Assembly (NCBI GenBank): GCA_018223085.1
Contig: JAAEZB010000027.1
Coordinates: 1-37,089 of the forward strand
DNA: 37,089 nt
Origin: Paracoccaceae bacterium
Lineage (GTDB): Bacteria > Pseudomonadota > Alphaproteobacteria > Rhodobacterales > Rhodobacteraceae
Direction of reading: 5' to 3'
Below, piece by piece: positions 8,530-18,165 of the stretch. The notes beneath the pieces are model-generated. The model worked only from the letters and a program-made list of their open reading frames with translations, did not search any database and was not told the DNA's origin. Position 1 is the first letter of the stretch; each line of letters starts with the position of its first letter. Both the position numbers and the translations under genes were made by a program.

Positions 8530-9185
8530 TTACCCTTCACCATATCCCGTTTTCGCGCTCGTTCCGTATTCTCTGGCTTCTCGAAGAGATGGGGCTTCGG
8601 GCCGAGCTTAAGACCTATTCGATCACGGATGGCTCGCTTCGGGCGGCAGAGTTCAAGGCGATCTCGCCGGTGGGGCGGGTGCCTGCGCTCGAAATTGACG
8701 GGCTGACGATCTATGAGAGCGGCGCGATTGTCGAATACCTCACCGAGACGCGGCCCGAGCATGGGCTTGGGCGGTTGCCGGGAGACGCAGAGCGGGTGGC
8801 GTTCCTTGAGTGGCTTGGCTTTGCCGAGACACAGGCGAGCATTTTGGCCTCGCTCAATATGCAGCATTTGTTCATGGGCGATCCAACCCCAGCCGCTCCG
8901 GCGACGATGAAGCTTGAGGCGGCGCGGTTGGCCTCGACGCTCAAGGCGATGGATCGGGCTCTTTCGGAGCGTGAGTGGCTTTTGCCGTCGGGGTTCTCGG
9001 CGGCGGATACGATGATGGGGTTCAACCTCTTCTCGGCGCCCTATTTCGTGCATTTCGACAAGTTCCCGCATGTGGCGGCCTATGTCGAGCGGATCGAAGC
9101 GCGCCCGGCCTACAAGGAAGCGCGCCTGCTTGATGGCAGGCAGGAGTTTTACAGCAAGGATTTCTACGAGGTGCCTCATGGCTGA
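8526..9185 (+). CDS. Glutathione S-transferase family protein
   Basis: This 219-residue soluble protein has the two-domain transferase fold. The thioredoxin-like N-domain includes HHIPFSRSFRILWLLEE (candidate catalytic Ser near residue 10), the cis-proline loop GRVPALEIDG, and the glutathione gamma-glutamyl site YESGAIVEYL. The all-helical C-domain includes the N-capping-like segment FSAADTMMGF. It overlaps mccA by four bases (ATGA) and the HMG-CoA lyase gene by eight, so it is translated with the leucine pathway enzymes. The substrate is unknown; scavenging of a reactive enoyl-CoA or aldehyde by-product is conceivable but unproven. No step of the canonical pathway needs it. Confidence 0.85.
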   Translation: MITLHHIPFSRSFRILWLLEEMGLRAELKTYSITDGSLRAAEFKAISPVGRVPALEIDGLTIYESGAIVEYLTETRPEHGLGRLPGDAERVAFLEWLGFAETQASILASLNMQHLFMGDPTPAAPATMKLEAARLASTLKAMDRALSEREWLLPSGFSAADTMMGFNLFSAPYFVHFDKFPHVAAYVERIEARPAYKEARLLDGRQEFYSKDFYEVPHG

Positions 9186-10044
9186 AACGGTTGAAATCTT
9201 CGAGATGGGGCCGCGTGACGGGCTTCAGAATGAAAAGCGCCTTATCCCGACGGCAGAGAAAATCGCCTTGGTCGATTGCCTCAGCCGGGCCGGGTTTCGC
9301 CGGATTGAGGTTGCGAGTTTCGTGAGCCCCAAATGGGTGCCGCAGATGGCCGATAGCGGCGAGGTTCTGGCGGGGATCAGACGTGCGCCGGGCGTGTCCT
9401 ATGCGGCGCTTACGCCGAATATGCGCGGCTTTGAGGGCGCGGTGGCGGCGAAGGCGGATGAGATCGCGGTGTTCGGCTCGGCCTCGGAAGGGTTTTCCAA
9501 GGCCAATATCAACGCCACGATTGCAGAGTCGATTGAACGGTTCGTGCCGGTGATCGAGGCGGCGAAGGCGATTGGCCTACCGGTCAGGGGCTATGTGTCC
9601 TGTGTCACGGATTGCCCCTATGACGGCAAGGTCGCGCCGGAGAGCGTCGCGCGGGTGGCGAAGATGTTGTTTGATCTGGGCTGTTACGAGGTGTCCTTGG
9701 GGGACACGATCGGGCAGGGCACACCGGAGAGCATCTCGGCGATGCTTGATGCGGTGGCGCAGGAGGTGCCGGCGGAAAAGCTTGCCGGGCATTACCATGA
9801 TACGAGCGGGCGGGCCTTGGTCAATATCGAGGCCTCGCTTGAGAAAGGCGTGCGCGTGTTTGATGCGGCGGTGGGCGGTTTGGGCGGATGCCCTTATGCG
9901 CCGGGGGCTGCGGGGAACGTGGCGACGGAGGCCGTGCATGATCGCCTGACGGCGCTTGGGTATGAGACCGGGCTTGATCGCGCGGTGTTTATGGAAGCGG
10001 GCGCCATGGCGCGGGAGATGCGGAAGGGAGACGAGAATGTTTGA
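9178..10044 (+). CDS. mvaB: Hydroxymethylglutaryl-CoA lyase
   Basis: The enzyme cleaves HMG-CoA into acetyl-CoA and acetoacetate, the last step of leucine breakdown. The 288-residue TIM barrel opens with EMGPRDGLQNE, containing metal and substrate ligands. It continues with VASFVSPKWVPQMAD and SLGDTIGQGTP, then GHYHDTSGRALVN with the metal-binding histidines. GGLGGCPYAPGAAGNVATE contains the catalytic Cys238 on its glycine-rich loop. The frame is open from 9070, but the ATG at 9178 begins right at the family N-terminus. It overlaps the glutathione transferase gene by eight bases and the hydratase gene by eight. Confidence 0.93.
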   Translation: MAETVEIFEMGPRDGLQNEKRLIPTAEKIALVDCLSRAGFRRIEVASFVSPKWVPQMADSGEVLAGIRRAPGVSYAALTPNMRGFEGAVAAKADEIAVFGSASEGFSKANINATIAESIERFVPVIEAAKAIGLPVRGYVSCVTDCPYDGKVAPESVARVAKMLFDLGCYEVSLGDTIGQGTPESISAMLDAVAQEVPAEKLAGHYHDTSGRALVNIEASLEKGVRVFDAAVGGLGGCPYAPGAAGNVATEAVHDRLTALGYETGLDRAVFMEAGAMAREMRKGDENV

Positions 10045-10822
10045 GACTGTCACGATTGAGACGGATGCGCGGGGTGTTGCGACACTGACGCTGAACCGCC
10101 CGGAGAAACATAACGCCATGTCGAGCCAGATGCTTGATGATCTCAAGGCAGCGGCGGATCAGTTGGCGAAGGATGACACGGTGCGCGTGGTGATCCTCAC
10201 CGGGGCGGGCAAGAGCTTTTGCGCGGGCGGCGATCTGGGTTGGATGCGCGCGCAGATGGATATGGACCCGGCAACACGGGGCCGCGAGGCGCGCAAACTG
10301 GCGGAGATGCTTCAGGCGCTCAACACGCTTCCCAAACCGCTCATTGGGCGGGTGCAGGGCAATGCCTTTGGTGGCGGTGTCGGCATGGCGAGTGTCTGTG
10401 ATGTGACCATTGGCACGGATGCGGTTCTGATGGGGCTCACCGAGACCAAGCTCGGCCTTATTCCGGCAACCATCGGGCCTTATGTTGTGTCGCGGATGGG
10501 AGAGGCGATGGCGCGGCGGGTGTTCATGTCGGCGCGCCTCTTTAAGGCGGAGGAGGCGGTGACGCTTGGGCTTTTGGCCAAGGCGGTGCCCGCTGAGGAG
10601 CTTGACGCCGCCGTGGAGGCGGAAGTGGCGCCTTATATGAACTGTGCCCCCGGCGCGGTGGCGTCGGCCAAGGCGCTCACACGCGCGCTTGGGCCGCGGA
10701 TCGACGACGAAGTGATCGACATGACCATTCAGGCGCTTGTCACTGCGTGGGAAGGTGACGAGGCGCCGGAAGGCATTGCGGCCTTCTTTGAAAAACGCAA
10801 AGCGGCCTGGGTCGCGGGGTAG
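10037..10822 (+). CDS. liuC: Methylglutaconyl-CoA hydratase (enoyl-CoA hydratase family)
   Basis: This crotonase-fold protein of 261 residues should hydrate 3-methylglutaconyl-CoA to HMG-CoA, linking the carboxylase to the lyase. The oxyanion-hole segments are SFCAGGDLGWM (60-70) and GNAFGGGVGMA (109-118 region). The catalytic glutamate is probably Glu136 in LTETKLGLIPA. Family membership is certain from sequence; the substrate is inferred from its place behind ivd, mccA/B and mvaB. The ATG at 10037 overlaps the mvaB stop by eight bases and is preceded by GGGAG six bases upstream. It is the last gene of the cluster, with a terminator downstream. Confidence 0.88.
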   Translation: MFETVTIETDARGVATLTLNRPEKHNAMSSQMLDDLKAAADQLAKDDTVRVVILTGAGKSFCAGGDLGWMRAQMDMDPATRGREARKLAEMLQALNTLPKPLIGRVQGNAFGGGVGMASVCDVTIGTDAVLMGLTETKLGLIPATIGPYVVSRMGEAMARRVFMSARLFKAEEAVTLGLLAKAVPAEELDAAVEAEVAPYMNCAPGAVASAKALTRALGPRIDDEVIDMTIQALVTAWEGDEAPEGIAAFFEKRKAAWVAG

Positions 10823-10884
10823 GGTGCAGGGGCGGCCCTGAGTCGTCTTTGGTGCGAGAATCCTGATAGCGCAAACAATCTTTG

Positions 10885-10917
10885 GCCCGCCCTGCGTCAT
10901 CTGCATGGCGGGCTTTT
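10885..10917 (+). terminator. Terminator after the leucine-catabolic cluster
   Basis: GCCCGCC (10885-10891) pairs perfectly with GGCGGGC (10907-10913) around a 15-base loop and is followed directly by TTTT. It lies 62 bases after the hydratase stop. Confidence 0.65.
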
Positions 10918-11165
10918 CAAAAAAACAGCCCTGAATATGCACAGTGCGCTTTTGGCGCAGCTGCGGCGATTCGGCACAAATCTGGTGCCTGAAATGCATG
11001 TTTGTGCAGATGCGGAATTTCCCCTTTGCAACTGCGGCAAGCACCCGAAACGGAAAGAAAATATTTTCTACCATATTTTATTGCAGTCCGGCTCAAGGCG
11101 CGCATACCTTTGTATACATTGAAAAATCGCAACGATTTCATGAACGTGAATATGTTGCGTGCGAG
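10918..11165. other. A+T-rich non-coding region upstream of the nuo operon
   Basis: About 250 bases between the cluster terminator and the nuo promoter candidate contain no credible gene. They are clearly richer in A+T than the flanks. They hold a perfect 14-base palindrome AGAAAATATTTTCT (11056-11069), the 8-base palindrome TGTATACA (11111-11118), and the inverted repeat AAATCG-CAA-CGATTT (11124-11138). These look like protein-binding or bending sites controlling complex I expression. None matches the FNR consensus TTGAT-N4-ATCAA. The binding proteins are unknown. Confidence 0.5.
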
Positions 11166-11194
11166 TTGACCCCCACGGGGGGCAGGATTAAACC
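11166..11194 (+). promoter_or_regulatory. Candidate promoter of the nuo operon
   Basis: TTGACC at 11166-11171 is followed after 17 bases by TAAACC at 11189-11194. The -35 is strong and the -10 weak. The spacer holds a CCCCC/GGGGG inverted repeat. The resulting leader to the nuoA start would be about 60 bases. It is the best match in the gap, but other starts further upstream are possible. Confidence 0.4.
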
Positions 11195-11260
11195 CTTCTC
11201 TAGTCACATCAGCCATTTGACTGCGCAGCCTTTGGGGCAAGCGCATGAAAGGAGCCACAC

Positions 11261-12754
<1,494 letters not shown>

Positions 12755-12755
<1 letters not shown>

Positions 12756-13969
12756 TGGACGGCTCCAAAGGTTTCGAAGACGCCCTTTCGGGCGAGCAGA
12801 AAATCCGCAATTTCAACCTCAACTTCGGCCCGCAACACCCTGCGGCACACGGGGTTTTGCGGCTTGTGCTTGAGCTTGACGGTGAGATCGTAGAGCGCTG
12901 CGACCCGCATATCGGGTTGCTGCATCGCGGGACGGAAAAGCTCATGGAGAGCCGGACTTACCTGCAAAACCTGCCTTATTTTGACCGCCTCGATTACGTG
13001 GCGCCGATGAACCAGGAGCATTCCTGGTGTCTGGTGATTGAAAAGCTTGCCGGGATCGAGGTTCCGCGTCGCGGGCAGCTCCTGCGTGTGTTGTTCTCGG
13101 AGATTGGCCGTGTCCTGAGCCACCTTCTCAACATCACCACACAGGCGATGGACGTGGGCGCGCTCACGCCGCCGCTCTGGGGTTTTGAGGAGCGTGAAAA
13201 GCTCATGGTGTTCTATGAGCGGGCTTGTGGCGCGCGGATGCACGCCAACTATTTCCGTCCGGGCGGCGTTCATCAGGACGTGCCGGAGAAGCTTCTTGAT
13301 GATATCGAAGAGTGGGCCATCGAGTTCCCGTCGATGATCGACGATATTGATGGGCTTCTGACCGAAAACCGTGTGTTCAAACAGCGCAATGTCGATATTG
13401 GCGTGGTGGATCGCGAGTCGGTCGAGGCCTATGGCATGACCGGTGTGATGGCGCGCTCGGCGGGGCTTGCATGGGATTTGCGCCGTGCGCAGCCCTATGA
13501 ATGCTATGACGAGTTCGAATTCCAGATCCCGGTTGGCAAGAACGGCGACTGCTATGACCGTTACCTGATGCGTATGGAAGAGATGCGCCAGTCGACGAGC
13601 ATCATCCGTCAGGCCATCGTCAAGCTTCGCGAGGCGACGGGGGATGTTCTGGCGCGCGGGAAATATACTCCGCCGAAGCGTCAGGAAATGAAGACCTCGA
13701 TGGAAAGCCTGATCCATCACTTCAAGCTTTATACCGAAGGGTTCCATGTGCCCGAGGGCGAGGTTTACTGCGCCGTGGAAGCGCCCAAGGGCGAATTCGG
13801 CGTTTACCTTGTCGCCGATGGCACCAACAAACCCTACCGCGCCAAGATCAGCTGTGCCGGCTATCGCCATTTGCAGGCGATGGATTTCATCGCCACCGGG
13901 CATCAGCTCGCCGATGTGGCCGCGATCATCGGCACGATGGACATCGTTTTTGGAGATATTGACCGCTAA
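12755..13969 (+). CDS. nuoD: NADH-quinone oxidoreductase subunit D (49-kDa)
   Basis: This 404-residue subunit forms the quinone cavity with NuoB. It begins with a short acidic stretch and then [18 protein letters not shown], whose HPAAHG loop contacts quinone. [14 protein letters not shown] and [13 protein letters not shown] follow, and the protein ends in the invariant VFGDIDR. The frame is open from 12701 within nuoC, but the ATG at 12755 shares a base with the nuoC stop and matches the normal start. It is not fused to nuoC, as usual in this order. Confidence 0.95.
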
Positions 13970-15120
13970 TGCTTCGCCGTCTTCATACCGAACAGCCCGA
14001 GAGCTTTGCTTTTACGCCCGCCAATCAGGCTTGGGCGGAGGCACAGATCACCAAATACCCCGAAGGCCGTCAGGCCAGCGCCGTGATCCCGCTTTTGTGG
14101 CGGGCGCAGGAGCAGGAAGGCTGGGTCACGAAACCAGCCATCGAGGCCATCGCAGACATGCTTGGCATGGCTTATATCCGTGTGCTTGAGGTCGCGTCTT
14201 TCTACTTCATGTTCCAGCTTCAGCCGGTTGGCTCGGTCGCGCATATTCAGATTTGCGGCACCCTGTCCTGCATGATCTGTGGTGCGGAAGATCTCATGGA
14301 GGTCTGCAAAGATAAGATCGCACCGACGCCGCATACGCTTTCGGCGGATGGCAAGTTCTCGTGGGAAGAGGTGGAATGCCTCGGGGCCTGCACGAACGCG
14401 CCGATGGCGCAGATCGGCAAGGATTACTACGAAGACATGACGGCAGAGGGCTTTGCCCAGCTTCTTGACGATCTGGCGGCGGGCAAGGTGCCCGCGCCGG
14501 GGCCGATGAACGGGCGGTTTTCGTCCGAGCCGCTCTCGGGTCTTTCGAGCCTCAAGGAATATGACTCTGGCCATACGAAATACAACGCCTCGGCGCAGCT
14601 TGCGACGGATATTGGCGATACGGTGAAACGTATCGACGGCACCGAGGTTCCGCTCACGACACCGTGGGTTGGCAAAGATGGCACGGTTGCAGGGCGTTCG
14701 CCCGGCAAGGCGCAGCCGCCCAAAGCCCCCGAGACGCCGAAACCGGCAGCCAAGCAGGCAGAAGAGGCCAAGAAGGCCGCGCCGAAAAAGGCCAAACCTG
14801 CTGCGAAGCCCGCACCTGTGGCGGCAGAGGTCGAGGAAACGGCCCCTGAAACGCTTGGCGCGGCGCGCGAAGGCGGGGCAGATGACCTCAAGAAGATCAA
14901 GGGCGTGGGGCCGAAGCTTGAGCAGACGCTCAACGAGCTTGGGTTCTATCACTATGACCAGATCGCGAAATGGACCGGGGCGGAGAGTGCCTGGGTTGAT
15001 AACCGTTTGAAATTCAAAGGCCGGATCGAACGTGACGGCTGGATTGAGCAAGCAAAAACCCTTGCGGAAGGTGGTGAGACTGCCTTTTCCAAGAAAGTCG
15101 ACAAGGGTGGTGTATACTAA
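13969..15120 (+). CDS. nuoE: NADH-quinone oxidoreductase subunit E with C-terminal helix-hairpin-helix extension
   Basis: Residues 1 to about 170 are the ordinary thioredoxin-like subunit carrying [2Fe-2S] cluster N1a. The ligands are Cys96 and Cys101 (CGTLSC) and Cys137 and Cys141 (CLGAC). At 383 residues the protein is about twice the usual length. Residues ~170-304 form a low-complexity linker rich in Ala, Lys, Pro and Glu. Residues 305-383 form a helix-hairpin-helix domain starting [14 protein letters not shown]. That domain matches the C-terminus of the next protein at 46 of 79 positions by hand alignment without gaps. Such modules usually bind DNA or proteins; the role here is unknown. 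The ATG overlaps the nuoD stop by one base. Confidence 0.93.
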   Translation: MLRRLHTEQPESFAFTPANQAWAEAQITKYPEGRQASAVIPLLWRAQEQEGWVTKPAIEAIADMLGMAYIRVLEVASFYFMFQLQPVGSVAHIQICGTLSCMICGAEDLMEVCKDKIAPTPHTLSADGKFSWEEVECLGACTNAPMAQIGKDYYEDMTAEGFAQLLDDLAAGKVPAPGPMNGRFSSEPLSGLSSLKEYDSGHTKYNASAQLATDIGDTVKRIDGTEVPLTTPWVGKDGTVAGRSPGKAQPPKAPETPKPAAKQAEEAKKAAPKKAKPAAKPAPVAAEVEETAPETLGAAREGGADDLKKIKGVGPKLEQTLNELGFYHYDQIAKWTGAESAWVDNRLKFKGRIERDGWIEQAKTLAEGGETAFSKKVDKGGVY

Positions 15121-15163
15121 GAAGACCAAAGGAAAATAGGACTGCTCAACAGGGGATAGAACC

Positions 15164-15778
15164 ATGACACAAACCACCAATTCGACATGCAGAAATGTTT
15201 GCTGGATCCTTGGGATCATCGGCGGCGTAATCGCGTTTTTGCTGCTTAAAGGCGCAATGGCGATGCTATTGGCGCTTATTCTGGCCGTGGTTGTGGCGCT
15301 CTGTCTGGGCTTTCTCCTAGTGAAAATCTTCTGCACCAAGGATGAAGCGGCGTCTGCCGTGCCGCCGACAGCGACGCAGGCTGCGCCTATGGCGAAGATC
15401 AAGCCCGCGCCGGTGCCGCGTGAACCCGAGACGGCAGAGCCGGAAGCGGCCCCTGAGCCGGAAGTCGAGGCCGCGCCCGAGCCGGTTTCGGAGCCTGTAG
15501 CGGTTGCCGCACCGATCGCGGATGTGCCGACGGCGCCGGATGACCTCAAGAAGCTCAAGGGTGTGGGGCCGAAGATCGAAGAAAAGCTGCATGCGGCCGG
15601 AGTCACGACCTTTGCGCAGATCGCGGCATGGGGCGCGGAAGACATCGCCAAGATGGATGATCTCCTTGCCTTCAAGGGACGGATTGACCGGGATGGCTGG
15701 GTCGCGCAGGCCAAGACGCTTGCGGCAGGTGGCCTGACAGAATTTGCCAAGCGCGTCGACGACGGCGACGTGTATTGA
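15164..15778 (+). CDS. Membrane-anchored helix-hairpin-helix protein in the nuo operon
   Basis: This 204-residue protein has two closely spaced hydrophobic segments at about residues 9-50 (ILGIIGGVIAFLLL and LLALILAVVVALCLGFLL). An acidic Pro/Glu/Ala linker occupies ~60-125. The C-terminal 79 residues (15539-15775) form a helix-hairpin-helix domain, DDLKKLKGVGPKIE through FKGRIDRDGWVAQAKTLAAGG, ending DVY. That domain is a paralogue of the NuoE tail encoded just upstream. Topology would place it on the cytoplasmic side if both segments cross the membrane, next to the hydrophilic arm of complex I. AGGGGA lies seven bases before the ATG. I know of no defined function. Confidence 0.85.
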   Translation: MTQTTNSTCRNVCWILGIIGGVIAFLLLKGAMAMLLALILAVVVALCLGFLLVKIFCTKDEAASAVPPTATQAAPMAKIKPAPVPREPETAEPEAAPEPEVEAAPEPVSEPVAVAAPIADVPTAPDDLKKLKGVGPKIEEKLHAAGVTTFAQIAAWGAEDIAKMDDLLAFKGRIDRDGWVAQAKTLAAGGLTEFAKRVDDGDVY

Positions 15779-15792
15779 GGACGGACAGAAGG

Positions 15793-16020
15793 ATGGCGGA
15801 CCTCGAACGGAACAGTGATCAGGCGCGCAGGGGGCGGATCGTCGCCATTGTGATTGCGGCTACGGCGCTGTTCTGGATCGCCGCCACCTTTATCGGGGCC
15901 GAGATGGGGCTAAGCCAGCGTATGCGGGCCCTGTTCGACCTGATGGCGCTGGGGGGCTTCGTGCTCGCGCTGGCGATGATTTATCAGATCTGGCGCAAGC
16001 GCCAGGACAACGAAGGGTAA
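15793..16020 (+). CDS. Small two-helix membrane protein, DUF5337-like
   Basis: This 75-residue protein has a charged N-terminus ([15 protein letters not shown]), two predicted membrane helices ([21 protein letters not shown] and [21 protein letters not shown]) and a basic tail RKRQDNEG. It resembles the DUF5337 proteins found in the nuo cluster of Rhodobacterales, though that name is from memory. The frame extends upstream to a TTG at 15775, but the ATG at 15793 is the likelier start. It ends four bases before nuoF. It could be a small accessory or assembly subunit; no catalytic motif is present. Confidence 0.65.
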   Translation: MADLERNSDQARRGRIVAIVIAATALFWIAATFIGAEMGLSQRMRALFDLMALGGFVLALAMIYQIWRKRQDNEG

Positions 16021-16024
16021 CGGG

Positions 16025-17323
16025 ATGCTCAAGGACCAGGATCGGATCTTTACCAATCTCTACGGCATGCATGAGCGCACGCTCGCAGGCGCGAAACAGC
16101 GCGGCCATTGGGATGGCACGGCGAAGATCATCCAGAACGGGCGCGATTGGATCATCGACCAGATGAAGGCCAGTGGTCTGCGCGGACGTGGCGGGGCGGG
16201 CTTCCCCACGGGGCTCAAATGGTCCTTCATGCCGAAGGAAAGCGACGGGCGTCCGGCGTATCTTGTCATCAATGCCGATGAATCCGAGCCGGGCACCTGT
16301 AAGGACCGCGAGATCATGCGCCATGATCCGCATACGCTCATCGAAGGGGCGTTGATCGCGTCTTTCGCGATGAATGCGCATACCTGCTATATCTATATCC
16401 GCGGTGAATATATCCGCGAGCGCGAGGCGCTTCAGGCCGCGATTGACGAGGCTTATGACGCGGGTCTTCTTGGTCGCAATGCGGCCGGGTCGGGATGGGA
16501 TTTTGATCTGTTCCTGCATCATGGGGCAGGGGCGTATATCTGTGGTGAGGAAACCGCGCTTCTTGAGAGCCTTGAAGGCAAGAAGGGCATGCCGCGCATG
16601 AAGCCGCCGTTCCCGGCGGGGGCGGGGCTTTATGGTTGTCCGACCACGGTCAACAACGTGGAGTCGATTGCCGTTGTGCCGACGATCCTGCGCCGGGGGC
16701 CGGAATGGTTCGCGGGTTTTGGCCGCGCCAACAACGCGGGCACCAAGCTTTTCGCGATCTCGGGGCATGTGAACAACCCCTGCGTCGTCGAAGAGGCGAT
16801 GTCGATTTCCTTCGAAGAGCTTATCGAGAAACATTGCGGTGGTATTCGCGGCGGTTGGGATAACCTTCTCGCGGTCATTCCGGGCGGGTCTTCGGTGCCT
16901 TGTGTGCGCGGCGAGAACATGCGCGATGCGATCATGGATTTCGATTACCTGCGCGGCGAGCTTGGGTCCGGCCTTGGTACGGCAGCAGTGATCGTGATGG
17001 ACAATTCCACCGACATCATCAAAGCGATTTGGCGGCTGTCGAAATTCTACAAGCACGAAAGCTGTGGTCAGTGCACGCCGTGCCGTGAGGGCACCGGCTG
17101 GATGATGCGAGTCATGGATCGTCTTGTGAAAGGCGAGGCCGAGATCGAAGAAATCGACATGCTCTGGGATGTGACCAAGCAGGTCGAGGGGCACACGATC
17201 TGTGCACTTGGCGATGCGGCCGCCTGGCCGATCCAGGGTCTCATCCGCAATTTCCGTGAGGAGATCGAGGACCGCATCAAGGCCAACAAGAGCGGCCGTA
17301 TGGGCGCGATGGCGGCGGAGTAA
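16025..17323 (+). CDS. nuoF: NADH-quinone oxidoreductase subunit F (NADH/FMN site, N3 cluster)
   Basis: This 432-residue subunit oxidises NADH and passes electrons through FMN to cluster N3. [13 protein letters not shown] (54-66) is the NADH/FMN-binding glycine-rich loop. [19 protein letters not shown] is the FMN site. N3 ligands are Cys347, Cys350 and Cys353 ([11 protein letters not shown]) and Cys393 (HTICALGD). The start ATG follows the DUF5337-like gene by four bases. All key residues are present and the length is normal. Confidence 0.96.
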   Translation: MLKDQDRIFTNLYGMHERTLAGAKQRGHWDGTAKIIQNGRDWIIDQMKASGLRGRGGAGFPTGLKWSFMPKESDGRPAYLVINADESEPGTCKDREIMRHDPHTLIEGALIASFAMNAHTCYIYIRGEYIREREALQAAIDEAYDAGLLGRNAAGSGWDFDLFLHHGAGAYICGEETALLESLEGKKGMPRMKPPFPAGAGLYGCPTTVNNVESIAVVPTILRRGPEWFAGFGRANNAGTKLFAISGHVNNPCVVEEAMSISFEELIEKHCGGIRGGWDNLLAVIPGGSSVPCVRGENMRDAIMDFDYLRGELGSGLGTAAVIVMDNSTDIIKAIWRLSKFYKHESCGQCTPCREGTGWMMRVMDRLVKGEAEIEEIDMLWDVTKQVEGHTICALGDAAAWPIQGLIRNFREEIEDRIKANKSGRMGAMAAE

Positions 17324-17339
17324 GGATTTGGGGATCGTG

Positions 17340-17723
17340 ATGACCGACATGAGTAAACAGAATCTGCGTCGCCGGGTCCGGAACGGGCTTATGCTGGTCT
17401 GCGTTGCGGCCTTTGCGATGGGCTGTGCCACTGCGCGCGACAAGATGAGCAACAAGGAAAAGATCACCTTTGACGGGCACTATTTCATCACCAAGATAGA
17501 TCGTCCCGAGCGCAAGGTGCGCGATCATTTCATGGTTTATGTGCGCAACCCGCATCAATCGCTCAAGGCGGCGCGCGAGGCCGGGCGTTACGAGGCGGTG
17601 AAATACTGCATCAAGGAATACGGCACGTCGCAGATCGACTGGATTCGGGGGCCGGATGTCGAGGATGCGGGGCTTGCCTTTGATAATGAGCGTCTGGTGC
17701 TTGAGGGGACATGCAAACCGTGA
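17340..17723 (+). CDS. Small predicted lipoprotein of unknown function in the nuo operon
   Basis: The 127-residue product starts with a basic segment (QNLRRRVRNG), a hydrophobic core (LMLVCVAAFAMG) and Cys29, the pattern of a type II signal peptide, although the -3 position is Ala and -2 Met instead of the best lipobox residues. The mature part is polar, with FDGHYFITKIDRPERKVRDHFMVYV and single Cys residues in KYCIKEYG and EGTCKP. I do not recognise a family. The frame is open back into nuoF, but the ATG at 17340, with GGGG six bases upstream, is the sensible start. It overlaps the following exported protein gene by 13 bases. Confidence 0.65.
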   Translation: MTDMSKQNLRRRVRNGLMLVCVAAFAMGCATARDKMSNKEKITFDGHYFITKIDRPERKVRDHFMVYVRNPHQSLKAAREAGRYEAVKYCIKEYGTSQIDWIRGPDVEDAGLAFDNERLVLEGTCKP

Positions 17724-18163
17724 TCGGAGCGCGCGTTATATCCTTTGGGGCAACCCGGGCGGCGCTTGTAGCGGCGGTGATGGGGGCGTGTCTTGCGGCA
17801 CCGGCCTCCTCGGCGGCGGCGCGTCCGCATCTGCGTGAGGCGACAGAGATCAATGACGGTCTCTTTGCTGTGGCGATTGCGCGCGAGATCAAGGATTACT
17901 GCCCTGAGATCACGGCGCGCTATTTCCGGGCGTTCAACTACCTGTCGTCGCTCAAGCGTAAGGCGCGCGATATGGGGTACTCGACTGCCGAGATCGACGC
18001 CTATGTCGAGAATGACGAAGAAAAAGCCCGCATGCGGGCGCGCGGCGAGGCCTATCTCGCGGCGAAAGGGGTCTCGTACGATGACCCGCAGAGCTTTTGC
18101 ACGCTGGGGCGTGAAGAAATCGAAAAATCAAGCCGGATCGGCGTGTTGCTGAGAGCGAAATAA
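17711..18163 (+). CDS. Exported DUF5333-like protein in the nuo operon
   Basis: This 150-residue protein has an N-terminal signal sequence (hydrophobic [20 protein letters not shown], likely cleaved near residue 36). The small helical mature domain has two cysteines, in [17 protein letters not shown] and [11 protein letters not shown], that could form a disulphide in the periplasm. From memory it fits the Rhodobacterales DUF5333 family; no activity is known. The start is uncertain: the ATG at 17711 is very close to GAGGGG (17703-17708), and a GTG at 17720 is also possible. It is squeezed between the lipoprotein gene and nuoG, only two bases before the latter. Confidence 0.7.
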   Translation: MQTVIGARVISFGATRAALVAAVMGACLAAPASSAAARPHLREATEINDGLFAVAIAREIKDYCPEITARYFRAFNYLSSLKRKARDMGYSTAEIDAYVENDEEKARMRARGEAYLAAKGVSYDDPQSFCTLGREEIEKSSRIGVLLRAK

Positions 18164-18165
18164 CC

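Noticed and set aside
11039-11070. FNR- or CRP-type site at the palindrome upstream of nuoA
   Set aside because: AGAAAATATTTTCT lacks the TTGAT/ATCAA or TGTGA/TCACA half-sites, so no known regulator is named.
10823-11260. tRNA, small RNA or riboswitch in the largest gap
   Set aside because: No cloverleaf, TPsiC-like segment or recognisable aptamer core was seen; only a terminator, palindromes and a promoter candidate.
13966-15750. Long minus-strand open frame (594 codons) opposite nuoE and the helix-hairpin-helix gene
   Set aside because: It mirrors two well-supported plus-strand genes, has low-complexity Ser/Arg/Gly composition, and no family motif or ribosome binding site; an artefact of codon bias in G+C-rich DNA.
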